DNA from: Thermoplasmata archaeon
Lineage (GTDB): Archaea; Thermoplasmatota; Thermoplasmata; RBG-16-68-12; SOIM01
Assembly: GCA_023140195.1 (NCBI GenBank)
Contig: JAGLME010000024.1
Span: forward strand, 1 to 64,000
DNA: 64,000 bases
Direction: 5' to 3'
Shown here in pieces: positions 25,057 through 34,461 of this stretch (the stretch's first letter is position 1; the number at the start of each line of letters is the position of its first letter). Position numbers and translations under genes: made by a program. Under the pieces are notes generated by a model that worked only from the letters and a program-made list of their open reading frames with translations, had not been told where the DNA came from and made no database searches.

Positions 25057-25791
25057 TTATTCCTCATATTCTCCCGGAGGCGGGGGTGAGTATTGTTCGG
25101 CGGGTTGCTGCACGGGTTGCTGATATTGCGGTTGGACCGGCTGTTGTGGTGCTGCGGCGTATGTCCCGACCTGCTGGATCTGAATCTCCTTGGGCTTCAA
25201 CTTGATCTTCAGTTTCTCGGGTTTGGGTTTGAGTATGTTCCAGCCGGCCTTCGTAATGGCCGCACCAACAAGGAACATCACTAGGAAAAGTGTGCCTACG
25301 AGAAGTGCAATCGCGATCGGCAGGAGCATGTTGGTGAAGTCGACGTCGAAACTGATCTCCGGGATTCCACCGATGCTCGATCCACTGCGCGCTCCCCCCG
25401 CTTCCAGGATCACTTCACCGGTGGCAGAGTTTCTCTTTCCGTTGTCGTCCTCGATCCTCAGCGTCACCTGGTAGTTCCCTTCGTTGTTGTATGGGTGACT
25501 TGGATTCTGATCGTTATCTTGATTGCCGTCACCGAAATCCCATTCCCAGGATACTATGTTGCCGTCTCCTTCTGAGGACTGGTCCTCGAAGGTCACGTTC
25601 AGGTCGTCGGTGTCCCAGCTGAACTCGGCGCGTGGTCCCGAAACTGCCTCCTCCCCCGGAAGCTGCTCCCTGAAGAAGTCCCCAGAGGAGAACGCCAGGT
25701 TCAATGCCGTCGAGAAGACGAACAGCATGATCACGATGCCCACGATGATCAGGACTAAGCCGATTATCAGGTCCACGATCTCTCGTCTCAT
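25057..25791 (-). CDS. Membrane protein with extracellular PKD domain
   Basis: A 244-residue protein. An N-terminal membrane segment (IVDLIIGLVLIIVGIVIMLF) is followed by a PKD domain (residues about 55-125: WEWDFGDGNQDNDQNPSHPY, then EGNYQVTLRIEDDNG), a second membrane segment (MLLPIAIALLVGTLFLVMFL) and a cytosolic tail rich in Pro, Gln and Tyr (QQPVQPQYQQPVQQP). The PKD motif FGDG and the NEGNYxVTL strand are intact. The disordered tail resembles those of the pilin-like proteins at 43649 and 44365. ATG 25791 is used; a TATA-like GGTTAAATATACC lies about 35 bp upstream, so the leader is short. It converges with the Kelch gene. Confidence 0.8.
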   Translation of the reverse strand: MRREIVDLIIGLVLIIVGIVIMLFVFSTALNLAFSSGDFFREQLPGEEAVSGPRAEFSWDTDDLNVTFEDQSSEGDGNIVSWEWDFGDGNQDNDQNPSHPYNNEGNYQVTLRIEDDNGKRNSATGEVILEAGGARSGSSIGGIPEISFDVDFTNMLLPIAIALLVGTLFLVMFLVGAAITKAGWNILKPKPEKLKIKLKPKEIQIQQVGTYAAAPQQPVQPQYQQPVQQPAEQYSPPPPGEYEE

Positions 25792-25995
25792 GTTAATCAA
25801 AGCGATTGATGATGAATTGGTATATTTAACCTTGGGGAGGATGTTATCAGAGTGGAGATTGGCATGTCAAGTTAGACTTCCTAGACCCGTTTCTTCCTCA
25901 CAAGTCCGGCATTCTGCGAAACTGTTAAGTCATATGATGACTTGCGTATTCTTGAGCCTGCGGAGAGATGGGATAGCCTCAGAGGAGGAGTTTAA

Positions 25996-26817
25996 ATGGC
26001 ATTGGAAGACCAGATTTGGGAAGGCATAGTTTGGCTCTGGGAAACTCTGATTATCGGGCTGATCTTCGCTATTGTGATACTCATTGTCGGGTACGTAGTC
26101 GCGAAGATAGTCAAGTGGCTTGTTGTAAAGGCACTGAAACGAGTGAAGGTGGATGATTTCTTCAGGGAGACCGGTTTGCTGGAATCTTTGCGAGGGGTAG
26201 GGTTTAGCGGTGTTCCGGAGTTATTGGGATTGTTGGTGTTCTGGTTCATCTTCATGATATTCGTCGCAATGGCCCTGGAGCAGTTGGGCTTTGACCAAGT
26301 GAGCGCACTTGCCACATTAATAGTCGAGTACTTGCCCAAGATCATCGGCGCCGCACTCATAATACTGGCCGGCATGTGGCTGGGTACTTGGGCGGCAAGT
26401 CGAGTGAAGGACCCAGCAGAGGAGGCCGATCTGCCAATAACATCCGACACGCTTGGTTCGCTGATCAAGTGGATGGTGGTGTTCATAGCTGTCGTCCTGG
26501 CCCTTGGATTGCTGGGTGTGGAAACGACCATACTGGTGACCACGTTCACCATTCTCATTGCGGCGATCGGGGCAGCAGTTGCGATATCCTTCGGACTGGG
26601 CGGAAGAGACATCGCTGCCAACGTCAGCGCCTATGCGGCGGTCGAGAAATCCATCAGGATCGGTGACGAGGTCACGATTGGAGAGCACACAGGAACGGTT
26701 CTCCTGATCGGAAGGTATACGACCACGCTAAAGAACGGCTCGGGAGACAGGGTATCTATCCCCAATTCCACCGTCATGGAGAACGTGATAGTGAAGAAGT
26801 CTCCGAAGTCTGGTTAG
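25996..26817 (+). CDS. Small-conductance mechanosensitive channel (MscS family)
   Basis: A 273-residue protein with four or five membrane helices and the MscS beta domain. The pore-lining helix is VTTFTILIAAIGAAVAISFG, rich in small residues as in MscS TM3, followed by LGGRDIAANVSAYAAVEKSI and the beta-domain motif RIGDEVTIGEHTGTVLLIGR and SIPNSTVMENVI, all characteristic. The N-terminal half carries the TM_helix repeats seen in archaeal and bacterial short MscS proteins. Function: release of osmolytes on hypo-osmotic shock. GAGGAG eight bases before the ATG is the ribosome binding site. It stands alone. Confidence 0.95.
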   Translation: MALEDQIWEGIVWLWETLIIGLIFAIVILIVGYVVAKIVKWLVVKALKRVKVDDFFRETGLLESLRGVGFSGVPELLGLLVFWFIFMIFVAMALEQLGFDQVSALATLIVEYLPKIIGAALIILAGMWLGTWAASRVKDPAEEADLPITSDTLGSLIKWMVVFIAVVLALGLLGVETTILVTTFTILIAAIGAAVAISFGLGGRDIAANVSAYAAVEKSIRIGDEVTIGEHTGTVLLIGRYTTTLKNGSGDRVSIPNSTVMENVIVKKSPKSG

Positions 26818-26932
26818 ACGAGCCTTGACGGTCAGACCTTTGGAACAGTCATACGCATCAGTCCGAGCTCTCTTCGAGCATCTGGCTTACAGGTCATAAG
26901 AAGCGTTAAATATGCCCGAGTCCAAGAGGGGG

Positions 26933-27538
26933 ATGATGTCGGACTCAGAACAAAAGCCGGAATATGCGTTCCTGGCGTCCCTCATTGGCGGGATCTTCAT
27001 TCTCGTGGATGGAGCCATCGGCTTCATGATCGCGGTCAGGTCGGGTTTCTGGTACATCTGGATATGGGATTTCCCTCACGCAGGTTTCCTCCTGGGAGCA
27101 TTGGGGATCGTCCTCGGTGTGCTGATCATCATGTCGGCAATCATGGGATACAAAAAGATCCAGAGGACCTCGGTAATGGGTATGACGATCATTGCTCTGT
27201 CCATTATGAGCTTCTTCCTCACGATGGGCGGCTTTGTCATCGGCTTCGGGTTCGGATTGGTGGGCGGCATATTGTTCGTTGTGTGGGAGCCCGCCGAGAT
27301 GAAGAACTGCCTGCATTGCGGAAAGGAGATCAAGCTGGACAGCTGGTTTTGCCCGCACTGCGGTTACACCTACGTGCAGCCGTACTACCAGTACCCACAG
27401 TATCAATACCAGTATCAGCAAGCACAACCGCAGGGGCAGGCACAGCCCGCGACAACTGGTCAAAAGTTTTGCATGAAGTGCCGCGCCGGGCTGGCGGAGG
27501 GAGCCGCTTTCTGTTCGCAGTGCGGCCAGCAGACGTGA
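26933..27538 (+). CDS. Four-helix membrane protein with two zinc ribbons
   Basis: A 201-residue protein with about four membrane segments (FLASLIGGIFILVDGAIGFM, AGFLLGALGIVLGVLIIMSA, MTIIALSIMSFFLTMGGFVI and GFGLVGGILFVVW). A zinc ribbon follows (CLHCGKEIKLDSWFCPHCG), then a Tyr/Gln-rich linker and a second ribbon (CMKCRAGLAEGAAFCSQCG). Such membrane zinc-ribbon proteins are common in archaea and unassigned. The start is judged from the promoter: GTTAAATA at 26904-26911 is a TATA box, which places transcription start near 26933, so ATG 26933 or 26936 would be leaderless; the ATG at 26912 lies inside the TATA box. Confidence 0.78.
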   Translation: MMSDSEQKPEYAFLASLIGGIFILVDGAIGFMIAVRSGFWYIWIWDFPHAGFLLGALGIVLGVLIIMSAIMGYKKIQRTSVMGMTIIALSIMSFFLTMGGFVIGFGFGLVGGILFVVWEPAEMKNCLHCGKEIKLDSWFCPHCGYTYVQPYYQYPQYQYQYQQAQPQGQAQPATTGQKFCMKCRAGLAEGAAFCSQCGQQT

Positions 27539-27564
27539 TGAGCAATCATGGGATGCCAGTGAGT

Positions 27565-28239
27565 TCAAGACTGCCTATTGGAAATGCTGACAACGGCCAT
27601 GTGGTCCTTCTCGAAGGGGTCCAGTTCACTTGATTCCAGGACCTTCAGTCCGGCTTCTCTGAGCTCTTTCTTGACGGAGTCGTAGACGACCCTGGGGTCC
27701 TTTGAGACGTCTATGCTCCGGGCCTTGACCATGAGATATGCGGTCCCTCCATTCTTCAAAAGTCTGAGGTTCTTGAGGAAGATGTCCGCCTGGTGTCTTT
27801 GGGCTATGTCCATGTAGACGATGTCGACCGTATCCACCAAGTGCTCGTAGGTCTCGGGGCTGTGGGCGTCGGCCATTATGGGAATCATGTTGGGTCTGGT
27901 CTCGCACAGGGCTACGAGTTTCCTGAAAGGCGGGGGAGAGATCTCCACGCAGTAGACGGTCCCGCTGGAAACAAGGTCGGAGATGTGGCTTGCAGTGGTC
28001 CCGGTTGCGGCGCCAAGGTACAGGACGGTACTGTCTTCCTTGAACGGAAAAGTCTTGCACCCCTTGAGTATGAAGGCGGCCAGTTTGCTTCTTTTCGGGT
28101 TCCAGGCGCGGTATTGGATATCGAGATGAGGTTCGAGCTTCTCGCCGTAGACGGACTGTCCAGGAACGAGGTTGACGGTGTAGATGGTCCTTCCATCGGT
28201 GTAGACGCCAGGAAGTCCATGGGGGGTGATCTCGACCAT
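27565..28239 (-). CDS. flpA: Fibrillarin-like rRNA/tRNA 2'-O-methyltransferase
   Basis: A 224-residue archaeal fibrillarin. Typical segments: GVYTDGRTIYTVNLVPGQSV, YRAWNPKRSKLAAFILKG, the SAM-binding VLYLGAATGTTASHISDLV, VYCVEISPPPFRKL and the catalytic-core VYMDIAQRHQADIF and YLMVKARSIDVSKDP. It acts in the box C/D sRNP with Nop5 and L7Ae to methylate rRNA at sites chosen by guide RNAs. In many archaea the nop5 gene is directly adjacent; here the neighbours are an unrelated membrane protein and a giant surface protein. Confidence 0.97.
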   Translation of the reverse strand: MVEITPHGLPGVYTDGRTIYTVNLVPGQSVYGEKLEPHLDIQYRAWNPKRSKLAAFILKGCKTFPFKEDSTVLYLGAATGTTASHISDLVSSGTVYCVEISPPPFRKLVALCETRPNMIPIMADAHSPETYEHLVDTVDIVYMDIAQRHQADIFLKNLRLLKNGGTAYLMVKARSIDVSKDPRVVYDSVKKELREAGLKVLESSELDPFEKDHMAVVSISNRQS

Positions 28240-28324
28240 TTAGCAGGTCATCGGGTAAGGCTCACTTAATCTTTGGGGGAAGATGCTGAGAGAATACAGG
28301 GAAGTTTGTCATCTCCTGCCCCAT

Positions 28325-31300
28325 TCACTCGCCATTGACGGTCCAAGCTCCATTAGAGGCCATCATTATCCAGTACCCTTTTCCGGTCTCAAATTCCTGG
28401 AGCGACGAGCCTCCAGGGTCATTATGATCGAACCACTTCCAGGGAGCCTTTCTGTCCGTGGGATCGTAATGCAGGACCAGAATGTACAATCCGGCCAAAC
28501 CATGGTTGTCAAGTATGTCCGGAAGGATATTCGTCATGAAGCAGGGATATCCCACGAAGAACCAATTGTCAGCAACTATGGTCAGGTCTATGTCCGTGCT
28601 TTGTGGGACCCTGCCTATTGATATGAAGCCCAGGTCCTTCCTCTTCGAAACCACCCGGATCCCCATCGTATTGTCAATGTCGGTCAATGTTCCTCCAATG
28701 CCAGGCCTCCAACTCAACCAGGTAGCTGTTGACGAATCATAAACAGACACTTCTCTTATATCGGCAGAGATGTCGCCGAACACAGCCTCAACCGACGTGT
28801 TCTCCAGCTCAAACGGAATCGATATGTCGTTGGTTCCTTTGTGAAGAACGTTGTAGAGTTTTCCAACCTTGACTGTGTTCAATTCAGATTTCCCGCTTGT
28901 GATGTTGACGGCTCTGACCACGTAGTAGTAATTCTCGGGGTCTGTCGCAGTTCCCGAAACGTCCAGGTAGGGCGGTGCGGTGACCTGATCATAGAATGTG
29001 CCGAAGTCAAAGGTATCCACTGAGTTCGCTCTATATATGTTGAACCAAACATCTGGTGTGGGATCGCTTACAGTCCAATTGAGCCTCAGTCTGTCAGTTA
29101 CCTTGGATATCGACAGGTCTACTGGGGAAGGCGGAGGCAACGCCGGGTAAAGTCTTCGTCCAGAGGTCCAGACCATTGCATTGTACAACACCTGCCGGTC
29201 ATCGCTACTGGATGACATCTCCATGAAGCTCGTAAGATAAACCCCTCTGTATGATCCACTATCGTTTGCTACAACTGCACCAAATGAAGGCTCTGGAGTC
29301 GAATTCGCCAAGTATCTGCCGCCTGGGAGAAGGAGGTTAGGAACCCATCCATTGGGATCTGGAATCAATAATCCGGGAGTGCACGAGATGCCACTTCCGG
29401 TGAAGAATGGATCTGCCACATTGTAGAACATCGTATGGGCTGGCTGAAGCTGCCGGTACGTGTCAACACCCGGAGCGCTTGTGTAAGAGGCACTGGAATC
29501 AATCCCGAACATAGGGGCAAGCTCATTGTTGTTTGCCATGTACGTTGTGCTCAACGTCAACCCCGTTCCGACAATTCCCCGGGTTGAACCTTCAATGTAT
29601 CTTTGAATTGCATCTATCTCGTCAAGACTGAACTCTGATGTGGGGAGCATGGTGGAATTGGAGCTCGAGATCAAGAGCACTTCCGCGCCTGAGTTTATGA
29701 GGTCTCTCTCTGTGATGTTCTCCTTGTCCAATGTCGTGTAATCAATGAGGATTCTTTGAGGACCGTAGGTTGCCCAGTTAGTCACAATCTCATCCCACGG
29801 AGCCAACATTGGATTGTCAGTCCCCCAAGAATCCAGAATGCTCACGATGACAATGTCAGGATCAATCACCTCGACATTCGTGCAGACTTCGTTGTTTGAA
29901 GTGTCCCTCTCCCACATCACCGGCCAAGCCTTCATGCAAATCTCGTACGTCCCGGGTAACGGCAAATCAGGTGGATCCCAAGTCAGAGTCACATTTTTCG
30001 ACTCGTTGATCTCAAGAGAAGGTACATTCATTTGGTCCACGACCAGGCCATCCTCTGTGAGGAAGACATCAATACCTCTGGCGAAGTTGTTCTCCACAAC
30101 AGTTCCCAAATTGGTCAGAGTGGCAGTTACATCCACTGGAGGAGAGGGCTTCACCAATCGTGGTACGGTGATGTTGGATACACCGATGTCGTGAATCCCT
30201 GGTTGGTAACCCACCCATACCATGGAATTGTACAATAGTTGGCTATCGATCCAGCTTGAATTCTTCTCCACGAAGTTGGTGATGTAGGTAGCCTTGTAGC
30301 CACCCGGGTCGTGAGATATCACCGTAGCGTTGTCAGTCGGATAGGACATGGCCTCATATGATCCACCATCGAGACGATCTGAGGTCCAGTTCAGGGGATA
30401 ATACCAGTCAATCCCAGGGGTTGGCCAATCGGTGATAACCAGACAGGGAGAAAGTGTCGTGCCGTTCGACATGGCGTAATTGTCCGGAATGTTGTTGAAT
30501 AGAGGATGATTCTCCCACGGCCGGAGTACGCTCAGGTCTGTGATTTCATGCTTGGGGCAGTACAGGTTCATCGCTTTGAGGCCAAAGAGAGGCCCAAGGA
30601 CCTGGCCATGCTCCGGAAGTTCCTCGGTATCAAAGGTCAGACCGGTTCCGATCAAGCCATGCCCCTCTTGTGTATACCTTTCGATTGCCTGGAGTTCCTT
30701 GAAGCCGAATCTATAACCCCAGCCAACAGGGTTGGCCATGTTTCCTGACCGCGAACTGGATACGAGCAAGACATCGGCGAACGAATCTACCAGATCCTGA
30801 TACGTGATTCTCTCTTTGTTGAAATGTGTGTAGTTCACTTCCACTCGGACACTGCCATGAAGACTCCAATTCCCGTTCAGATAGTCCCACGGGGCCTCAT
30901 TTGCGAAATCTGTTCCCCAGGAATCCAGGACGTACACCTGGATGGGAATGTCATCCGTTATATTGAGTTGAGAACAATCCTCGTTATTACTTGGGTCCTG
31001 ATCGACGTGGCCGATGATCTCCACAAAAGAACAGATCTCATATACACCCATTGATGGCGGGGTCCATGTGAAATACGCTTCCACACTCTCGAAGTGAGGT
31101 AGGTCTGTGATATTCCTCGTGTCCACCACGATCCCATCCACTTTCAAGTCCACACGTACCAGGGACAAATCCTCCTTGCCAACATTCGTCACACGCGACC
31201 TTATGTTCACAGGGAAGGACGGCTCTCCATATTTCGGTGCGATCGTGGTGACCTCGACATCATAGTCGTTCACCTCCATCCTTGACCAGACAAAGCTGTT

Positions 31301-33478
31301 GTACAGGAGTTGTTTCTCATCTTCGTTGGGCATGACATCCGCCGCGAAGGATATCAACACGTTTCCCTTGTTGATGACTATGGCTGTTGGATACCTCCAG
31401 GCACCACTCATCCCTACCCTAGACCAGGCACAGTTCATGCCGCCATCAAGGTCAGAATCGTTCCAAGACAAGTCGCCCCCCGGCAACATCGAAGGGCCGA
31501 ATGCGTTCTCGAATGAGGAGGAGACATTGCGAAAAATGGAGTGGTTGGCACATTTGGGAAATATGTTGACATCCGGGGCAGCCTCTAGCAATCCGTATGG
31601 TTGATCCTTGATCCCAGCCAAGCCCACCAGACCGTTGTTATTTGGCACGTTCATACGGAAAGCACTTCCGATGGTCACAAAGCCATGGCCCTCGTTGGTC
31701 CACATCTCAATTGCTCCCATTTCTTCATCAGTGAGTTCTGTGCCTATGGGTTCTCGGTAATAGTATCCTGAACCCGAGAGAACCAGGACATCGGCCTGAG
31801 TGTCATTTATGGCCTGATACGTTATTGGATAAATACTGAGAGAAGTGTAATCGATGAGAATGGGATCGGGACCGTAATCCTCCCAATGAGCGTTCAGGTA
31901 ATCCCATGTGGCTTTGGGACCCATCTCTTGAGTACCGTAAGATCTGAGAACAGCGACCTTTGTGTAGACCTGCTTCGTGACGTTGACCATTTTGCAGTCA
32001 TAATTGTTCCACAGAACGTCCTCTCGCGCTACTGGCGTGGTCTCGATGCAAATCTCGTACAATCCTTCTCCAGGTGGAGTCCAGCTGAAGGTCACGCTCA
32101 TGTTATCTCCACTCGCCAGAAGAGGTATCGTCTTCTTGCTGAGCGTCGTGCCGTTCTGGGTTAAATTGACCTCTATGTTGTACTCGGTTCTGTTTCCAAT
32201 GTTTGAGATCTGAGCACTCACGTTCTGGGGCTCCAGAAAGATGAAATCAGGAACACTGAGCTGTGTGACTGTTATGTCGTGCTCCAAAACCTCGCCATAG
32301 ACGGCCAGGTCATCAAGAAACCATCCAAAGAACATGTTGCCTCGTTCATCCATGGTGTCAAACCGGAACTCCAGCCTTACCTGTTCACCAGCATATTGCG
32401 AGAGGTTGAGTATTAGTTTCTTCCAATGATCATCTGTGCCCAGTTCACTTGAGATGAAGTGCCATCCGGTGCTGTCTTCCAGGAATATCTGGGCTAGGTC
32501 GACACCGTTGTCCGGCTCACGCGCCAAGAACTGGTATAACGTCATTGCCAAACTTGTGCCCTTTCGGGCGTCAATCCAACCGCTTCTCAGCTCTCCCCAG
32601 TTCCTTGTGGATACGAAAGGGGATCCTGATCTGTTAGTGTAGTACATGCAGTTGTACTCCCCATCAAACCAAATGAACCTCTGACCGTACCACCACGATG
32701 TGTAGTTGCTGTGGTAGAACGGCATGTCATTCATGTTGTTGATGCAGTCTTCTTCACCTCGGCTCATGTGCCATAATCCGTTGGGATACACCCCTCCATC
32801 ATCTCCCCCTGTGAAGGTCCAATTCCCCTGTCCGTGGTCCATGTCGTCGTAAAAGAACCTCCGGTTGATCTCTATCGTCCTGGAACATGCCGGAAGACCC
32901 AGGACGGTGCTGGCTGAGCTGTTCAGATGATTCACGCAGACCCTTAATTCTCTGTCCGTAAGATTCTGGATAGGATCAAAGTCCAGGTCCAGGTATATGG
33001 TGAAGTACCTGCTTGTATTCTGATCTATGACAACTCTTTGACCCAATTCTGATTGAACGCATTCGACCATTATGCCGTTGGGCGGGAGAAGATAGGGTGA
33101 TGTTGTATTCTCCCCGATGATGCATTCGCCGTAGCTCATGTTCTCGTCGTAATTCCTGTCATCCCACGCGAACGTTCGGTTGATGCCCTCTGGAGGGAAA
33201 CCGTAGACCTCTACTGTCATATTGTCAAGAGTTATGTCCGCTCCCTGAGCTTCCATTGAAAGCCAGAGCATCGAGAGATTCACGTCCCCTTGAAATGTGT
33301 TTGTGATGGGTGCCAGGTTCTTCCATGAAACATTGAGAGTTCCGGCGGACGGGGCCGTGACTATTCCGCCCTCAAACGGCAAAACTACAATCAGGCCACT
33401 CACTGTCAAGGCGATCGCTGAAATCAGAGAGGTCATCCTTGAGAGACCTCGTCCATGGCAGTTCTCCAACAGGGACAT
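28325..33478 (-). CDS. Giant surface protein with three CARDB plus glutamine-amidotransferase-like modules
   Basis: A 1717-residue secreted protein. After a membrane or signal segment (MTSLISAIALTVSGLIVVLP) comes an N-terminal beta region, then a MAM-like domain near 210-400. Three repeated modules begin near residues 405, 742 and 1102, each with a CARDB-like beta domain (for example ISNIGNRTEYNIEV and SRVTNVGKEDLSLV) and a GATase1-like Rossmann domain (VAVLRSYGTQEMG, VLSGSGYYYREP, GHGFVTIGSAF). A fibronectin-III-like domain (near 1455) and a C-terminal domain of about 170 residues (from about 1550) follow. The C-terminal domain is shared with the protein at 58433-61474. Many NxT/S sites suggest glycosylation. 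GAGGAGGG just before ATG 33478 decides the start. Confidence 0.8.
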   Translation of the reverse strand: MSLLENCHGRGLSRMTSLISAIALTVSGLIVVLPFEGGIVTAPSAGTLNVSWKNLAPITNTFQGDVNLSMLWLSMEAQGADITLDNMTVEVYGFPPEGINRTFAWDDRNYDENMSYGECIIGENTTSPYLLPPNGIMVECVQSELGQRVVIDQNTSRYFTIYLDLDFDPIQNLTDRELRVCVNHLNSSASTVLGLPACSRTIEINRRFFYDDMDHGQGNWTFTGGDDGGVYPNGLWHMSRGEEDCINNMNDMPFYHSNYTSWWYGQRFIWFDGEYNCMYYTNRSGSPFVSTRNWGELRSGWIDARKGTSLAMTLYQFLAREPDNGVDLAQIFLEDSTGWHFISSELGTDDHWKKLILNLSQYAGEQVRLEFRFDTMDERGNMFFGWFLDDLAVYGEVLEHDITVTQLSVPDFIFLEPQNVSAQISNIGNRTEYNIEVNLTQNGTTLSKKTIPLLASGDNMSVTFSWTPPGEGLYEICIETTPVAREDVLWNNYDCKMVNVTKQVYTKVAVLRSYGTQEMGPKATWDYLNAHWEDYGPDPILIDYTSLSIYPITYQAINDTQADVLVLSGSGYYYREPIGTELTDEEMGAIEMWTNEGHGFVTIGSAFRMNVPNNNGLVGLAGIKDQPYGLLEAAPDVNIFPKCANHSIFRNVSSSFENAFGPSMLPGGDLSWNDSDLDGGMNCAWSRVGMSGAWRYPTAIVINKGNVLISFAADVMPNEDEKQLLYNSFVWSRMEVNDYDVEVTTIAPKYGEPSFPVNIRSRVTNVGKEDLSLVRVDLKVDGIVVDTRNITDLPHFESVEAYFTWTPPSMGVYEICSFVEIIGHVDQDPSNNEDCSQLNITDDIPIQVYVLDSWGTDFANEAPWDYLNGNWSLHGSVRVEVNYTHFNKERITYQDLVDSFADVLLVSSSRSGNMANPVGWGYRFGFKELQAIERYTQEGHGLIGTGLTFDTEELPEHGQVLGPLFGLKAMNLYCPKHEITDLSVLRPWENHPLFNNIPDNYAMSNGTTLSPCLVITDWPTPGIDWYYPLNWTSDRLDGGSYEAMSYPTDNATVISHDPGGYKATYITNFVEKNSSWIDSQLLYNSMVWVGYQPGIHDIGVSNITVPRLVKPSPPVDVTATLTNLGTVVENNFARGIDVFLTEDGLVVDQMNVPSLEINESKNVTLTWDPPDLPLPGTYEICMKAWPVMWERDTSNNEVCTNVEVIDPDIVIVSILDSWGTDNPMLAPWDEIVTNWATYGPQRILIDYTTLDKENITERDLINSGAEVLLISSSNSTMLPTSEFSLDEIDAIQRYIEGSTRGIVGTGLTLSTTYMANNNELAPMFGIDSSASYTSAPGVDTYRQLQPAHTMFYNVADPFFTGSGISCTPGLLIPDPNGWVPNLLLPGGRYLANSTPEPSFGAVVANDSGSYRGVYLTSFMEMSSSSDDRQVLYNAMVWTSGRRLYPALPPPSPVDLSISKVTDRLRLNWTVSDPTPDVWFNIYRANSVDTFDFGTFYDQVTAPPYLDVSGTATDPENYYYVVRAVNITSGKSELNTVKVGKLYNVLHKGTNDISIPFELENTSVEAVFGDISADIREVSVYDSSTATWLSWRPGIGGTLTDIDNTMGIRVVSKRKDLGFISIGRVPQSTDIDLTIVADNWFFVGYPCFMTNILPDILDNHGLAGLYILVLHYDPTDRKAPWKWFDHNDPGGSSLQEFETGKGYWIMMASNGAWTVNGE

Positions 33479-33795
33479 ACCACCCTCCTCACTCAAACAA
33501 TGGTGGTTATGAGAAATAAACCTTCCCCTAGATCGAAGTCAGCCAGCATTTACTGGCTATTACTTAATCGCATAAGGTGCACAATGGACACTGCCAATCC
33601 GTCCCTTCCGGGCTTTCATTTGATATTGATATGGATACTTAAGCGCCAGTATGTCAGATTTCCAGACAGTCCCCCCATGGCAACTCACATGCGTGAAGAC
33701 CCACGAGGACTGGGGGTGGATAGGGTCATGATTCCACATGCGGGTAAGATAACGTCATAAACTTCCAGTATCATTCAGAGCGGTGGTGGGGAAAG
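33479..33795. other. Spacer with two promoters and a hairpin
   Basis: A minus-strand TATA-like GGTTTATTTCTC (about 33511-33523) lies 35-45 bp before the giant surface gene. An inverted repeat AGCCAG-CATTTA-CTGGCT is at 33541-33558. On the plus strand, AACGTCATAAACTTCCAG (33751-33768) is a TATA-containing segment almost identical to the one at 34427-34444 and drives the micro-ORF at 33796. Confidence 0.5.
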
Positions 33796-33876
33796 ATGAA
33801 CGAAGTAGAGGAGGACATCCGCAAGAAGATAATGGAACTCTCAGAGAAGATGTACAAGCTCGAAAAGACCAAGTGA
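33796..33876 (+). CDS. 26-residue coiled-coil micro-ORF, copy of a regulator N-terminus
   Basis: The frame encodes MNEVEEDIRKKIMELSEK followed by MYKLEKTK. Residues 4-23 closely match residues 6-26 of the winged-helix regulator at 34462 (EKEDIRKEIKELSEKIDKLE). Upstream, TATA segment and spacing are also duplicated. GGTGGGGAAAG lies right before the ATG as ribosome binding site. The stop TGA follows the coil directly, so only the amphipathic helix remains. It may be a decayed duplicate or a real micropeptide able to pair with the coil of the regulator; the preserved frame and heptad pattern favour the second, weakly. Confidence 0.45.
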   Translation: MNEVEEDIRKKIMELSEKMYKLEKTK

Positions 33877-33879
33877 ACA

Positions 33880-34338
33880 CTAGGTCGAGGCCGCGCGATG
33901 TTTCCTCAGCTCGCAGTTCATATCTTCAAGGACTTTGGAGCTGAATATCCCGGTACTGTGGACCTTGTTCTGGGCATCAAACACGGCTATGACGCCATAA
34001 TTGTTTGGTAGTCCTACAATCGAGCGGTCGATGAACTTGATGTCTTCCCATCTGACAATCTTCCTGCGAAAAGAAAGAACCACATGAACTCCTTCTTCAG
34101 AAAGACCGACCCTCAAAGGAACGGTCACGAGAATCGTAATGATTATGATAGAGACCCAGAATAAACTGGAGTACAAGATAAGATTCGGATTGAAAGAGGC
34201 ATTCAGGTAGAGATGGAGATCCAAGATAATGTAGCAAAGAATCAGGCTCAGCCCAAAGAGAATACTGTAGCTCCAATACCATACGATACCGCCGCCGTAT
34301 GGTCCTGAAGGCACTTCATTCCCCGCCATTGATATCAT
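33880..34338 (-). CDS. Membrane protein with PH-like cytosolic domain
   Basis: A 152-residue protein with two membrane segments (YSILFGLSLILCYIILDLHL and LILYSSLFWVSIIIITILVT) followed by a PH-like beta domain (LRVGLSEEGVHVVLSFRRKI, VRWEDIKFIDRSIV, FDAQNKVHSTGIF) with a C-terminal helix. Small bacterial and archaeal PH-domain membrane proteins have this layout, and their functions are mostly unknown. GGAGGT seven bases before ATG 34338 decides the start; the longer frame from 34419 would add an unusual basic stretch. It lies between the two copies of the duplicated coil/promoter unit, with its stop three bases from the micro-ORF stop. Confidence 0.65.
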   Translation of the reverse strand: MISMAGNEVPSGPYGGGIVWYWSYSILFGLSLILCYIILDLHLYLNASFNPNLILYSSLFWVSIIIITILVTVPLRVGLSEEGVHVVLSFRRKIVRWEDIKFIDRSIVGLPNNYGVIAVFDAQNKVHSTGIFSSKVLEDMNCELRKHRAAST

Positions 34339-34461
34339 TGAAGGTACCTCCAACAACCAATTCAAAAAGGCGAAGCGTAGTATGAATATCTTTCGGAAGC
34401 TGAGGACAAAAAGTGCCAAGAAGAATAACGTTATAAACTTCCAGCTTCATTCGACGCACCA

